DNA of 8,188 bases from CAYSRM01 sp964475205 (GTDB lineage Bacteria > Verrucomicrobiota > Kiritimatiellia > UBA8416 > CAYSRM01), in assembly GCA_964475205.1 (NCBI GenBank), contig CAYYVQ010000085.1, positions 1 to 8,188 on the forward strand, written 5' to 3'. The notes beneath the pieces are model-generated. The model did not search any database, was not told the origin of the DNA, and saw only the letters and a program-made list of their open reading frames with translations. The position numbers were made by a program, and so were the translations under genes. Shown piece by piece: positions 1-5,775 of the stretch (the stretch's first letter is position 1; every line of letters begins with the position of its first letter).

Positions 1-62
1 CTATTCGCTGATTAACCTTTGACTACATATAGTGGGAACACTAAATTACTAACGTATCGAGC
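1..62. other. Left edge, no recognisable feature
   Basis: AT-rich sequence with no supported reading frame, RNA gene or clear repeat. It precedes the hairpin-rich repeat mosaic and may be the flank of, or part of, an older mobile-element remnant. Confidence 0.4.
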
Positions 63-112
63 TTAACCCTCAAAACTCACACTTTTTTGAATAGAAACAG
101 TTCAAAGCGCTG
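63..112. repeat. Left arm of a decayed long foldback element
   Basis: Positions 76-106 match 3947-3977 over 31 bases with about five differences, all transitions (shared TCACACTTTTT, AGAAAC and GTTCA blocks). The segment starts with TTAACCC, like the TTAGCCC at the left end of the long element at 3932. Its apparent continuation lies on the other side of the short element, at 304-385. Seen in sequence: the similarity. Inferred: this is the left arm of a long-type element split by the short element at 113-303. Confidence 0.5.
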
Positions 113-303
113 TTAGCTTGATTTATTCATGAGCTTTTGTTGTGAGATTGCACAGGTTGAGGCAGATCAAGGGATTATTGCAGGAAGTCGGGCGAAGACA
201 CGTTATAACACTCCGGGGTCGGCTTTCAAGACAAGTCATTGAAATGTTGTGACATGTGTACCCGGAGTAAATTGTCCATGAATAAGTCAGATATGCGGGT
301 TAG
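113..303. mobile_element. Foldback MITE-like element, copy 1 (no transposase)
   Basis: Positions 118-290 align without gaps to copy 2 (2436-2608), about 86% identical by eye. The ends are inverted: TTGATTTATTCATGA near 118 and CATGAATAAGTCAG ending at 290. The two arms pair imperfectly inward to a central hairpin, with arms 183-190 and 220-227 and an inner GTTATAAC palindrome at 202-209. No protein is encoded, so it could only move with a transposase supplied elsewhere. TTAG occurs at 113-116 and again at 300-303, a possible 4-bp target duplication, but nine extra bases (291-299) lie between the right terminal repeat and the second TTAG. The transposase family is not assigned. Confidence 0.75.
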
Positions 304-304
304 C
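289..304 (+). repeat. 16-bp direct repeat, upstream copy
   Basis: AGATATGCGGGTTAGC here is identical to 421-436, where it holds the ATG and first codons (MRVS) of the lyase gene. In this upstream copy the same ATG opens a frame of only six codons (MRVSTG, then TAA). The copy begins inside the right terminal repeat of foldback copy 1. It could be a trace of template switching, a long target-site duplication, or flank carried by the element. Confidence 0.8.
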
Positions 305-385
305 ACTGGGTAAAAAATGAGGTTCACCGAACGAAGCTGTGTAAAAACGCAGCAAGGTCGTGTAGAACGACTTTCACTTGCAATA
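304..385. repeat. Hairpin unit homologous to the long-element centre
   Basis: About 70% similar to 3983-4065, best around CGAAGCTGTGTA (332-343) versus CGACGCTGTGTA (4012-4023). It can form two adjacent hairpins. The first pairs 336-341 with 348-353 (one G-T pair, six-base loop); the second pairs 354-361 with 367-374 (one G-T pair, five-base loop). It occupies most of the leader between foldback copy 1 and the lyase start, so any lyase transcript starting upstream would carry these structures. Confidence 0.6.
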
Positions 386-410
386 ATGGAGCTATCAATT
401 GTTTCTGCGG

Positions 411-416
411 AAGGAG
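411..416 (+). promoter_or_regulatory. Shine-Dalgarno of the lyase gene
   Basis: AAGGAG lies eight bases before the ATG at 425. This fixes the start and argues that the downstream member of the duplicated ATG pair (421-436) is the one translated. The upstream copy at 293 lacks such a site. No convincing -35/-10 pair was seen in the leader. Confidence 0.8.
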
Positions 417-424
417 TGTGAGAT

Positions 425-2434
425 ATGCGGGTTAGCGATAGAGAACTGTTCGAACGGCTGAAGCCTGTTTGTGACAAGCTGAAAAGGGTCAGGGACGTGG
501 CCAAAGACCGCGATTTTCGAGAAGCCCGCTGTCTATTTTGTGATTATATCAGAGGCAGGGAAATTGCGACGTGGCACGAGACTGAACAAACCGCCCGGAG
601 CCGGAAATCAGAATATAACAGGGAAGCGGCCGACCGGGCGGTGAGCCGGGAATTTACTTCATGTCATGTGGACCATAGCTTCGAAGGGCCCGTGGACTGG
701 TTTTTTAATGCCACTCATGGCAGATCCGATATTGCATACACGCCTGAGTGGATGTGGCAGCTCAATCGCATGCATTTCTGGGTAGTGATGGGCAAGGCTT
801 ACCAGGCCACAGGTGATGAACGTTATGCGCGGGCCTTCGCCGAACAGCTTGAAAGCTGGGTGAGATCGTGCCCGCGTCCGAATGACAACGGCAATTATCA
901 GGGTTCAGCCTGGCGGACTATCGAGGCGGGCATACGGATGGGCCAGACATGGCCGGAAGCTTTCCATCTTTTTCTGCAGAGTCCGTCGTTTACGGACGAT
1001 CATTTGATTCTATATGTAAAGTCCTGTGTTGAGCACGCTGAGCATCTTCTAGACTCCCAGGATCCGCCCCGGGAAAACAACTGGGTTATGATGGAGATGA
1101 ACGGACTCTACTCTGTTGGCGCGGTGTTTCCTGAATTTACACAGGCAAAGCGATGGCGAACATTTGCGCTTAACATTCTCGAAAAGGAACAGCGGAAGCA
1201 GTTTCTTCCGGACGGGTTTCAGTTCGAGCTTACTACCGGTTATCACAACGTTTCACTGATCAATACCTACAAAACAGTTAAACTTGCCATGGCTACCGGC
1301 AGGCAGGAGGAAATTCCGGATGGAATGATTTCTCTTCTGGAAAAGGCTTTTGACGTCAATCTTTATATGATGTCGCCGGATGGAACCCTGCCCGCATTGA
1401 ACGACTCGGGGCATCCCGCCGCAGCTCCAATTTTGAAACAGGCTCTGGAGCTTTTTCCTGAAAGACAGGATTATGTATGGGCTGCTACCCGAGGTTTAGA
1501 GGGGAAAAAACCAGCCGTGACCTCTGTCTTTTTTAATTATGCAGGATACGCAGTAATGCGCAGCGGTTGGAGCCGTGACGCAACGACGCTTTACTTTGAC
1601 AATGGTCCTGTTGGCGCCTCTCACGTCCACCAGGACAAGCTGAACCTGATCCTGTATGGTGGCGAACGGGAATTGTTGTTTGACGCCGGCGGGGGGATGT
1701 ACGACGTAAGCGATTTCCGCAAGTACGATATTTCAACCTTCGCGCACAATACAGTGACTGTCGACGGTCTTCCGCAGAGAAGGACGCAAGAACCGCCTCC
1801 AGTAGAACCTGTTGATGCAGAATGGCAAAGCTCAGCCGGATATGATTTTGCATCAGGCATATACACAGAAGACTATGGCGAAGAGGATTATCGTCCGGCA
1901 GCGCATCACCGGGAGGTCCTGTTTCTTAAACCGGGAAACATCATCGTGGCGGATCGTTTGGAACCTCGAGACAACACGCAGCATGAGTTTCAGTCTCGCT
2001 GGCATCTGCGCTCGACCCGCGTCAACCATGACGAGGCAAGCGGCGCGGTTGTCAGCACGGACCCCGGAATGCCCAATGTGGCAGTGACACCTCTAAGCCC
2101 GAACGTCAATGTAACCCTTTCTTGCGGACAGAAAATTCCGGAATTAAGCGGTTGGTATGTAAGAAAGGATCAGCGTCACGAGCCGGCGACTACCATCACC
2201 CATACATGGAAATCGGATGTGCCGTCTGTGGCGCTCACGCTAATCCTCCCTCTGAAAACGGGAGAAAAACTTCCTGTAAAGCGGATCGAAAGACCGGCCG
2301 AATGCGATACAACCGTAATTTTTGCAAACGGCAGTCGCATCCACATTAAACTTTCAGATTCGAGGGGCCTTTTGTGGCGCGTCACCGAAGATGATTGTGA
2401 AGGTAAAATGAAACGCCAATTCAACCTTATCTAG
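425..2434 (+). CDS. Heparinase II/III-family polysaccharide lyase
   Basis: A 669-residue protein of the heparinase II/III-like class, which cleaves uronate-containing polysaccharides or oligosaccharides (heparin, alginate and related glycans) by beta-elimination. Residues about 1-350 are helix-rich, as expected for the (alpha/alpha) toroid, with ENNWVMMEMNGL at 217-228 and FELTTGYHN at 267-275. Residues about 365-640 fit the C-terminal beta-sandwich domain, with the hallmark SHVHQDKLNLILYG at 399-412 (H400, H402, D404, N407) and AHNTVTVDG at 440-448. No signal peptide or membrane segment is visible at the N-terminus, so a cytoplasmic role on imported oligosaccharides is inferred. Length is usual for the family. 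The start is supported by the AAGGAG site. The TAG stop falls in the CTAG at the border of foldback copy 2. The substrate and polysaccharide-lyase family number cannot be told from sequence alone. Confidence 0.9.
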   Translation: MRVSDRELFERLKPVCDKLKRVRDVAKDRDFREARCLFCDYIRGREIATWHETEQTARSRKSEYNREAADRAVSREFTSCHVDHSFEGPVDWFFNATHGRSDIAYTPEWMWQLNRMHFWVVMGKAYQATGDERYARAFAEQLESWVRSCPRPNDNGNYQGSAWRTIEAGIRMGQTWPEAFHLFLQSPSFTDDHLILYVKSCVEHAEHLLDSQDPPRENNWVMMEMNGLYSVGAVFPEFTQAKRWRTFALNILEKEQRKQFLPDGFQFELTTGYHNVSLINTYKTVKLAMATGRQEEIPDGMISLLEKAFDVNLYMMSPDGTLPALNDSGHPAAAPILKQALELFPERQDYVWAATRGLEGKKPAVTSVFFNYAGYAVMRSGWSRDATTLYFDNGPVGASHVHQDKLNLILYGGERELLFDAGGGMYDVSDFRKYDISTFAHNTVTVDGLPQRRTQEPPPVEPVDAEWQSSAGYDFASGIYTEDYGEEDYRPAAHHREVLFLKPGNIIVADRLEPRDNTQHEFQSRWHLRSTRVNHDEASGAVVSTDPGMPNVAVTPLSPNVNVTLSCGQKIPELSGWYVRKDQRHEPATTITHTWKSDVPSVALTLILPLKTGEKLPVKRIERPAECDTTVIFANGSRIHIKLSDSRGLLWRVTEDDCEGKMKRQFNLI

Positions 2435-2613
2435 CCTGACTTATTCATAAACCTTCGTTGGGAGAGTGCACAGGTTGCGGCAGATCAAGGGATTGTAGCA
2501 GGAAGCCGGGCGAAGGCGTGTTAGAACGCTCCGAGGTCGGCTTTCAAGACAAGTCATTGAAATGTCGTGACATGTGTGCTCGCAGTAGATTGTTCATGAA
2601 TAAGTCAGGCTAG
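2431..2613. mobile_element. Foldback MITE-like element, copy 2 (best preserved)
   Basis: A perfect 18-bp terminal inverted repeat, CTAGCCTGACTTATTCAT, starts at 2431, and its complement ends at 2613. With one mismatch the match extends to 22 bp (2431-2452 with 2592-2613). The outer CTAG may be a 4-bp target duplication or part of the repeat. The inner arms also pair imperfectly along the whole length. The centre is a hairpin with arms 2501-2508/2538-2545 (one G-T pair) and an inner stem 2516-2519/2526-2529. There is no coding capacity. It sits between two convergent genes and overlaps both 3' ends: the lyase TAG is at 2432-2434 and the oxidoreductase TGA at 2594-2596. The transcript could fold strongly on either strand, but no terminator-type T-run was seen. 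Confidence 0.85.
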
Positions 2614-3790
2614 GGTTTTCAATCCGACCTGTCCTGTCAGGCGGCTGTGTCCATGAAATTCCACTCTCGTGCAATAGTTGATTGGAATCGAAAGCTTTTC
2701 GCATTGATTCTTCAATTCCCGGAATAAATGTTACGGTGGAAGCATTCCCGGATGTAACCGTTTGTCCCTTGACCGTGTGAATAGCGCAGTTTTTGTAAAT
2801 GGCGTCGACTAACATGGTTTGGCGTCCTGCTGTGTCCAGATCGCAGACGAACGAGGGTCCGCCTTCAACAGCGTCGAGTACCGATGCCATCATTGCCTGT
2901 CGTGCCTGGTGGTTTCCTTTTATCGTGAAGGATGTGGGTTCGCCGGCGTCAGGGGTGATTACAGCGCTTGTGTGGGTTATGACGGCCGATCCTTTTGTTC
3001 CGCGGATATGAATTTCCGGACCGAATGTTTCGCGGCAGGCATGCGTGGCATAAAAAAGGACAGGAATACCCTCGGCAGTTTGAATTCGCATGCAGGCGGT
3101 ATCCGCGCTTTCAATGGCGTTGGCCCGATAAAGTTCGGCCTCAACCGAAACAGGCATGGCGGCTACACGCTCGGCTGTGCCGGTTTGAAAAAGCATCATC
3201 ATCAGATCATGAGCGAATGCGTTATTGAAGGGGGAGTCATTGACAGGCGCGCCGTTGACAGTCAGTTTTCCTGCCCAATTGTTCCGAGTGTAATAGGCAT
3301 GATCCCGAGGTCCCATTGCCAGGCATTTAATCGAGGAAAGTTTGCCGATTTGGCCGTTTAGAATGAGTTTCTTCGTGGCCAGAGTCGCAGGAGAATACAT
3401 CTGCTGATAACCCACGGAAACATTTTTTTTCGCCTTTTCGGCGGCTTTTCGCATTGCGCGGACGTCTTTTATGGAGCCCGCAGCAGGCTTTTCAACCAGA
3501 ACATGCATGCCTGCCTCCAACGCAGCAACTGTCATGGGACGGTGCAAAGGTGTTCCTGTTGGGATCATGCAGAATTCGGCCGAGCCGGAAAGTTCGTTCA
3601 GCATTTTGCGATAATCCTTGAAAATACGGCAGCCCAGGTCCTGCAAGCGAGCGCATTTTTCCGCTTCATCTGCCTGATTTATAATTGTGGCGCCGGCCAC
3701 GTCCACCTTGCCTTCAGCGTGGGCTTGAAGCATCAAACTGTAGTGTTGATGCCCGTATCCTGAGACACCAATTATACATGTTCTGATCAT
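2594..3790 (-). CDS. Gfo/Idh/MocA-family NAD(P)-dependent oxidoreductase
   Basis: About 398 residues from the chosen start. The protein opens MIRTCIIGVSGYGHQHY, a Rossmann dinucleotide-binding motif (GVSGYG). TGTPLHRPMT and HVLVEKPAA (the family EKP signature) follow, and NNAFAHDLMMMLF lies in the substrate domain. The family oxidises or epimerises sugars, inositols and sugar acids with NAD(P)H; the substrate here is unknown. The frame remains open to an ATG at 3928, but those 46 extra residues lack family features, while 3790 places the Rossmann strand at the N-terminus as usual and has AAGGA upstream. The gene converges on the lyase. The last codons (SLTYS and the TGA) lie inside the right terminal repeat of foldback copy 2, so the native C-terminus was probably replaced. 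A joint role with the lyase in glycan use is inferred from proximity only. Confidence 0.88.
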   Translation of the reverse strand: MIRTCIIGVSGYGHQHYSLMLQAHAEGKVDVAGATIINQADEAEKCARLQDLGCRIFKDYRKMLNELSGSAEFCMIPTGTPLHRPMTVAALEAGMHVLVEKPAAGSIKDVRAMRKAAEKAKKNVSVGYQQMYSPATLATKKLILNGQIGKLSSIKCLAMGPRDHAYYTRNNWAGKLTVNGAPVNDSPFNNAFAHDLMMMLFQTGTAERVAAMPVSVEAELYRANAIESADTACMRIQTAEGIPVLFYATHACRETFGPEIHIRGTKGSAVITHTSAVITPDAGEPTSFTIKGNHQARQAMMASVLDAVEGGPSFVCDLDTAGRQTMLVDAIYKNCAIHTVKGQTVTSGNASTVTFIPGIEESMRKAFDSNQLLHESGISWTQPPDRTGRIENPSLTYS

Positions 3791-3801
3791 TTTTGGTTTT
3801 G

Positions 3802-3806
3802 TCCTT
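3802..3806 (-). promoter_or_regulatory. Probable Shine-Dalgarno of the oxidoreductase
   Basis: On the minus strand AAGGA lies 11 bases before the ATG at 3790, slightly long spacing but usable. It supports the internal start rather than the upstream ATG at 3928. Confidence 0.5.
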
Positions 3807-3908
3807 TTCCTTGCGAGCAGACTATCGGCGGGAAGTGCCTGCCTTTTCCGTGTCACAATATATCCCTGTAAGACTACTTCCTTGAAATTGTTTTTGCCAG
3901 TCTCAATG

Positions 3909-3928
3909 ATGCCATATGAAATTGGCAT
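3909..3928 (-). promoter_or_regulatory. Perfect 6-bp dyad upstream of the oxidoreductase
   Basis: ATGCCA (3909-3914) and TGGCAT (3923-3928) are exact inverted copies around an eight-base spacer, about 120 bp before the oxidoreductase start. The size and position would suit a repressor operator. No regulator gene is in the window and the half-site was not recognised, so an operator role is a guess. Confidence 0.3.
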
Positions 3929-3989
3929 ACTTTAGCCCGTATTGATCACACTTTTTCGAGCAGAAACGGTTCAGAGTATTGGCAGTGTG

Positions 3990-4058
3990 GGTCGAAACCG
4001 TTTTGTCCGGGCGACGCTGTGTAGACATACCGCGAGATCGGACAAACCGGTTTTGGCC
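3990..4058. repeat. Very strong hairpin with 20-bp arms
   Basis: Arms 3990-4009 and 4039-4058 pair over 20 positions with one mismatch (4001/4047) and two G-T pairs, enclosing a 29-base loop that keeps the family's GGCGACGC...GAGAT core. The outer 15 bp go beyond what the other copies have at this position. It may act as a structured RNA or DNA element or a transposition relic; it has no T-run of the kind that ends transcription. Confidence 0.75.
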
Positions 4059-4078
4059 TTCAATGGCTTTGCGTAGAT

Positions 4079-4117
4079 AGCCGGGTGAAGGCGTATGAAC
4101 ATACGTCAAGATCGGCT
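4079..4117. repeat. Nested hairpin unit of copy 3
   Basis: The outer stem AGCCG/CGGCT (4079-4083 with 4113-4117) encloses a perfect inner stem CGTATG/CATACG (4092-4097 with 4100-4105). The same two-tier shape appears at 183-227 and 2501-2545 with different inner-stem bases. Confidence 0.7.
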
Positions 4118-4187
4118 GGCCAGCAAAGTCGTTGAAATGAAGTGACATGCACACTCGTAATAGATTTTTATGAATAGATCAGGTTAA

Positions 4188-4513
4188 TACAGCAAGAACC
4201 GGGGAAAAGCAAGTAAGAGACGGTTTCAGTGAATGCCGCAAGTAGCCAGAATAAATTGTGTGTTCCTTATTTTTGTATCCGGTTACAATGTATTCTTCAG
4301 ACAAAACTCTACCGGGTTCTCTGAAGAGCGGCCATTTACAATTTGGCGTTATTCCATCTTGCCGCAATTGTTCAGGGCGCTTCTGAACTGTCGATTGTCG
4401 AGACGTGACCCTGTGCCCCTATTCGTTCCGTTGCGGCTTGTTCACGGGCTAAGGTCTGCTACACTAGAGGCTCTGCAAGTTGCTGCAAATGCGCATGTTG
4501 AAAGCTGCATGTG
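4188..4513. other. Gene-free region downstream of cas2
   Basis: This 326-bp stretch lies where type II-C loci often carry the CRISPR array or tracrRNA. No direct repeats of 24-48 bp at regular spacing are visible, and no anti-repeat can be recognised without knowing the CRISPR repeat. One perfect 8-bp inverted repeat, TCTTCAGA (4294-4301) with TCTGAAGA (4320-4327), encloses an 18-base loop but has no following T-run. A short possible stem pairs CCTGTG with CACGGG near 4412 and 4445. A 99-codon plus-strand frame crosses it but looks non-coding and runs into cas2 antisense. Confidence 0.5.
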
Positions 4514-4843
4514 TCATAAAAATTCGAGCTGAACCGATGGTTGTTCAGTAGGTTTGCGTTTTTCTCCCACATATATACGCATTCTCTCATATTGTTTGTC
4601 CGTAAGATTTATGACCCGGACTTCACCTTGAGCAGGCAACATACCATAAACACGCTCTGCATGCACATCCGCATTTGCTTCACTTGCGCAATGCCGAGCA
4701 TACACTGAATACTGCAGCATAGTAAAGCCATCTTTGATCAAACCTTTACGAAATTGAGCGTAGGCTTTTCTTGCTCTTTTTGTATCTGTTGGCAAATCGA
4801 ACATGGCTAGAACCCACATACACCGGTACCCCGAAACTAGCAT
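4514..4843 (-). CDS. cas2: CRISPR-associated endonuclease Cas2
   Basis: A 109-residue Cas2 of the type II sort, a small ferredoxin-fold protein that forms the Cas1-Cas2 spacer-integration complex. MWVLAMFDLPTDTKRARKAYAQFRKGL starts at residue 9; the strand-end Asp of MFDLP is D16. DGFTMLQYSVYARHC and EVRVINLTDKQY follow in the expected order. Length is normal. The start at 4843 is supported by AAGG at 4851-4854 (seven-base spacing) and by the MLVSGYRCMWVLAM opening typical of type II homologues; M9 is the alternative. Its ATG overlaps the cas1 TAG stop by seven bases (ATGCTAG), which points to coupled translation. No frameshift is seen. No CRISPR array follows within 500 bp. Confidence 0.95.
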   Translation of the reverse strand: MLVSGYRCMWVLAMFDLPTDTKRARKAYAQFRKGLIKDGFTMLQYSVYARHCASEANADVHAERVYGMLPAQGEVRVINLTDKQYERMRIYVGEKRKPTEQPSVQLEFL

Positions 4844-5766
4844 CGTAAAACCTTGGGAATTTCAAGCGCAACAGACTCCCCTCGCAAAACCCTCCCAAAA
4901 GATGCGACATAACGGGTCAACCCCACACTTAAAGGACCAACTTCACCACCAGTTTCTGCCTTAGCAACCAGAAGATTAAGAAATGCTGCCTTGTTTGTAG
5001 AACAAAGCCCCTTCTCATGCCGGCCTGCTTTTATTCCAAGCAAAAGGTTCCTGGCACAACAATCAACAGCCGGACGCAAAGGTTCCATTAAATCATCGGC
5101 AAGGCAAAAGCCATTTGCCCTCCCTGCATGGTGAACACCTAAGGCCGGATTGAACCCTGCACATACAAGCGCGCGGGCAACCGCAGCACGCACTATTGCG
5201 TACCCATAATCAAGAAAACTATTCAAATCGTCCACGGATCGAGGTGTACGGCGAAAACCGTTTTCATATTCGCGGTCAAACATCTCCGACCAATACGCTC
5301 TTGCAGCCTGTGCTTCAACATTATCAGGGTCTCCGGACTTGACCCTGCGTAGCATTGCCCGGAGTATCTCTTCTGCCTTCGGATGCCTTTCAAGGTTTCG
5401 GGCCTGCGCCCTGATTTTTGCAGAAACGATCTGTTTCCATATCCGCTTTTTTGTTGGCTTGCTCGCTCCAATCTGTTCATGTATGCGCTGAATCTGTTTA
5501 TGATTATCTGAATAAGGCAGTAGTAACCCAAGCGGTAAGTGATCCCGACCGCATACTATGATTGCAGCGTCTTTTTCCAGCAGCGCCTGCAGAGATCCAA
5601 GCGTCATGAGAGTTGATGGATGTTCAAGAAGAACCAAACCGATATCTTCGCAGTGAAAGGTCCGTGTCTCTTCAGTCTCATCGCCTGTAGGTTTCACAAC
5701 AAGCTGACCCATACGAACTGACAACTTTACCGGACGTTGAGAAATTTCAAGTGTCTGCTTTATCAT
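4837..5766 (-). CDS. cas1: CRISPR-associated integrase Cas1 (type II)
   Basis: A 309-residue Cas1, the metal-dependent integrase that inserts new spacers next to the CRISPR leader together with Cas2. The N-terminal beta domain (about 1-90) includes HCEDIGLVLLEHP and IIVCGRDHLPLG. The C-terminal helical domain holds the metal site: E151 in GDPDNVEAQAARAYW, H212/H213 in GVHHAGRANGFCLADDLMEPLRP and D224/D225 further along. All catalytic residues expected of the family are present and the length is normal for type II Cas1. The ATG lies nine bases after the cas9 TAA without an evident Shine-Dalgarno site, so translation is probably coupled to cas9. The promoter is therefore likely upstream of cas9, beyond the insertion at 8138, and expression may be reduced. 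Confidence 0.96.
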   Translation of the reverse strand: MIKQTLEISQRPVKLSVRMGQLVVKPTGDETEETRTFHCEDIGLVLLEHPSTLMTLGSLQALLEKDAAIIVCGRDHLPLGLLLPYSDNHKQIQRIHEQIGASKPTKKRIWKQIVSAKIRAQARNLERHPKAEEILRAMLRRVKSGDPDNVEAQAARAYWSEMFDREYENGFRRTPRSVDDLNSFLDYGYAIVRAAVARALVCAGFNPALGVHHAGRANGFCLADDLMEPLRPAVDCCARNLLLGIKAGRHEKGLCSTNKAAFLNLLVAKAETGGEVGPLSVGLTRYVASFGRVLRGESVALEIPKVLRC

Positions 5767-5775
5767 ACTGCTTTT

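Larger units (their letters stand above)
3932..4187. mobile_element. Long-type foldback element, decayed (copy 3)
   Basis: The right end at about 4164-4183 reads, on the minus strand, CCTGATCTATTCATAAAAA, close to the terminal repeat of copy 2. The left end at about 3936 (TTAG then CCCGTATTGATCACA) is a weaker match, about 9 of 15. 4080-4160 resembles the right half of copies 1 and 2 (shared GTCGTTGAAATG and GTGACATG). Unlike those, it has two central hairpin units, at 3990-4058 and 4079-4117. It is about 256 bp and has no coding capacity. It lies between the oxidoreductase promoter region and the CRISPR-Cas side of the window. Confidence 0.65.

Noticed and set aside
226..504. 92-codon minus-strand frame
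   Set aside because: Crosses foldback copy 1 and the lyase start antisense; low-complexity Ser-rich translation with no family features.
2501..2545. Intrinsic terminator between the convergent genes
   Set aside because: The hairpin is good but neither strand has a T-run directly after it, so a terminator call is not supported.
2431..2613. Integron attC site
   Set aside because: The long imperfect palindrome is suggestive, but the RYYYAAC and GTTRRRY core boxes are not at the ends, and the ends instead match a transposon-like terminal repeat that also occurs in cas9.
2819..3361. 180-codon plus-strand frame
   Set aside because: Entirely antisense to the oxidoreductase, whose family motifs are clear on the other strand.
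3860..3900. Sigma-54 or sigma-70 promoter for the oxidoreductase
   Set aside because: A TGGCA block and a TATATT on the minus strand were noted, but the partner element or spacing does not fit well in either case.
3791..3928. 46-residue N-terminal extension of the oxidoreductase
   Set aside because: Rossmann-fold proteins of this family begin close to the first strand; the extension has no such features and AAGGA precedes the internal ATG.
3903..4154. 83-codon minus-strand frame
   Set aside because: Lies across the decayed long element and its hairpins, has no family features, and its end is formed by repeat sequence.
3932..4187. CRISPR array
   Set aside because: The related units here are inverted and nested rather than identical direct repeats with uniform spacers.
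4233..4532. 99-codon plus-strand frame in the gap after cas2
   Set aside because: No ribosome site or recognisable motif, and it runs into the 3' end of cas2 antisense.
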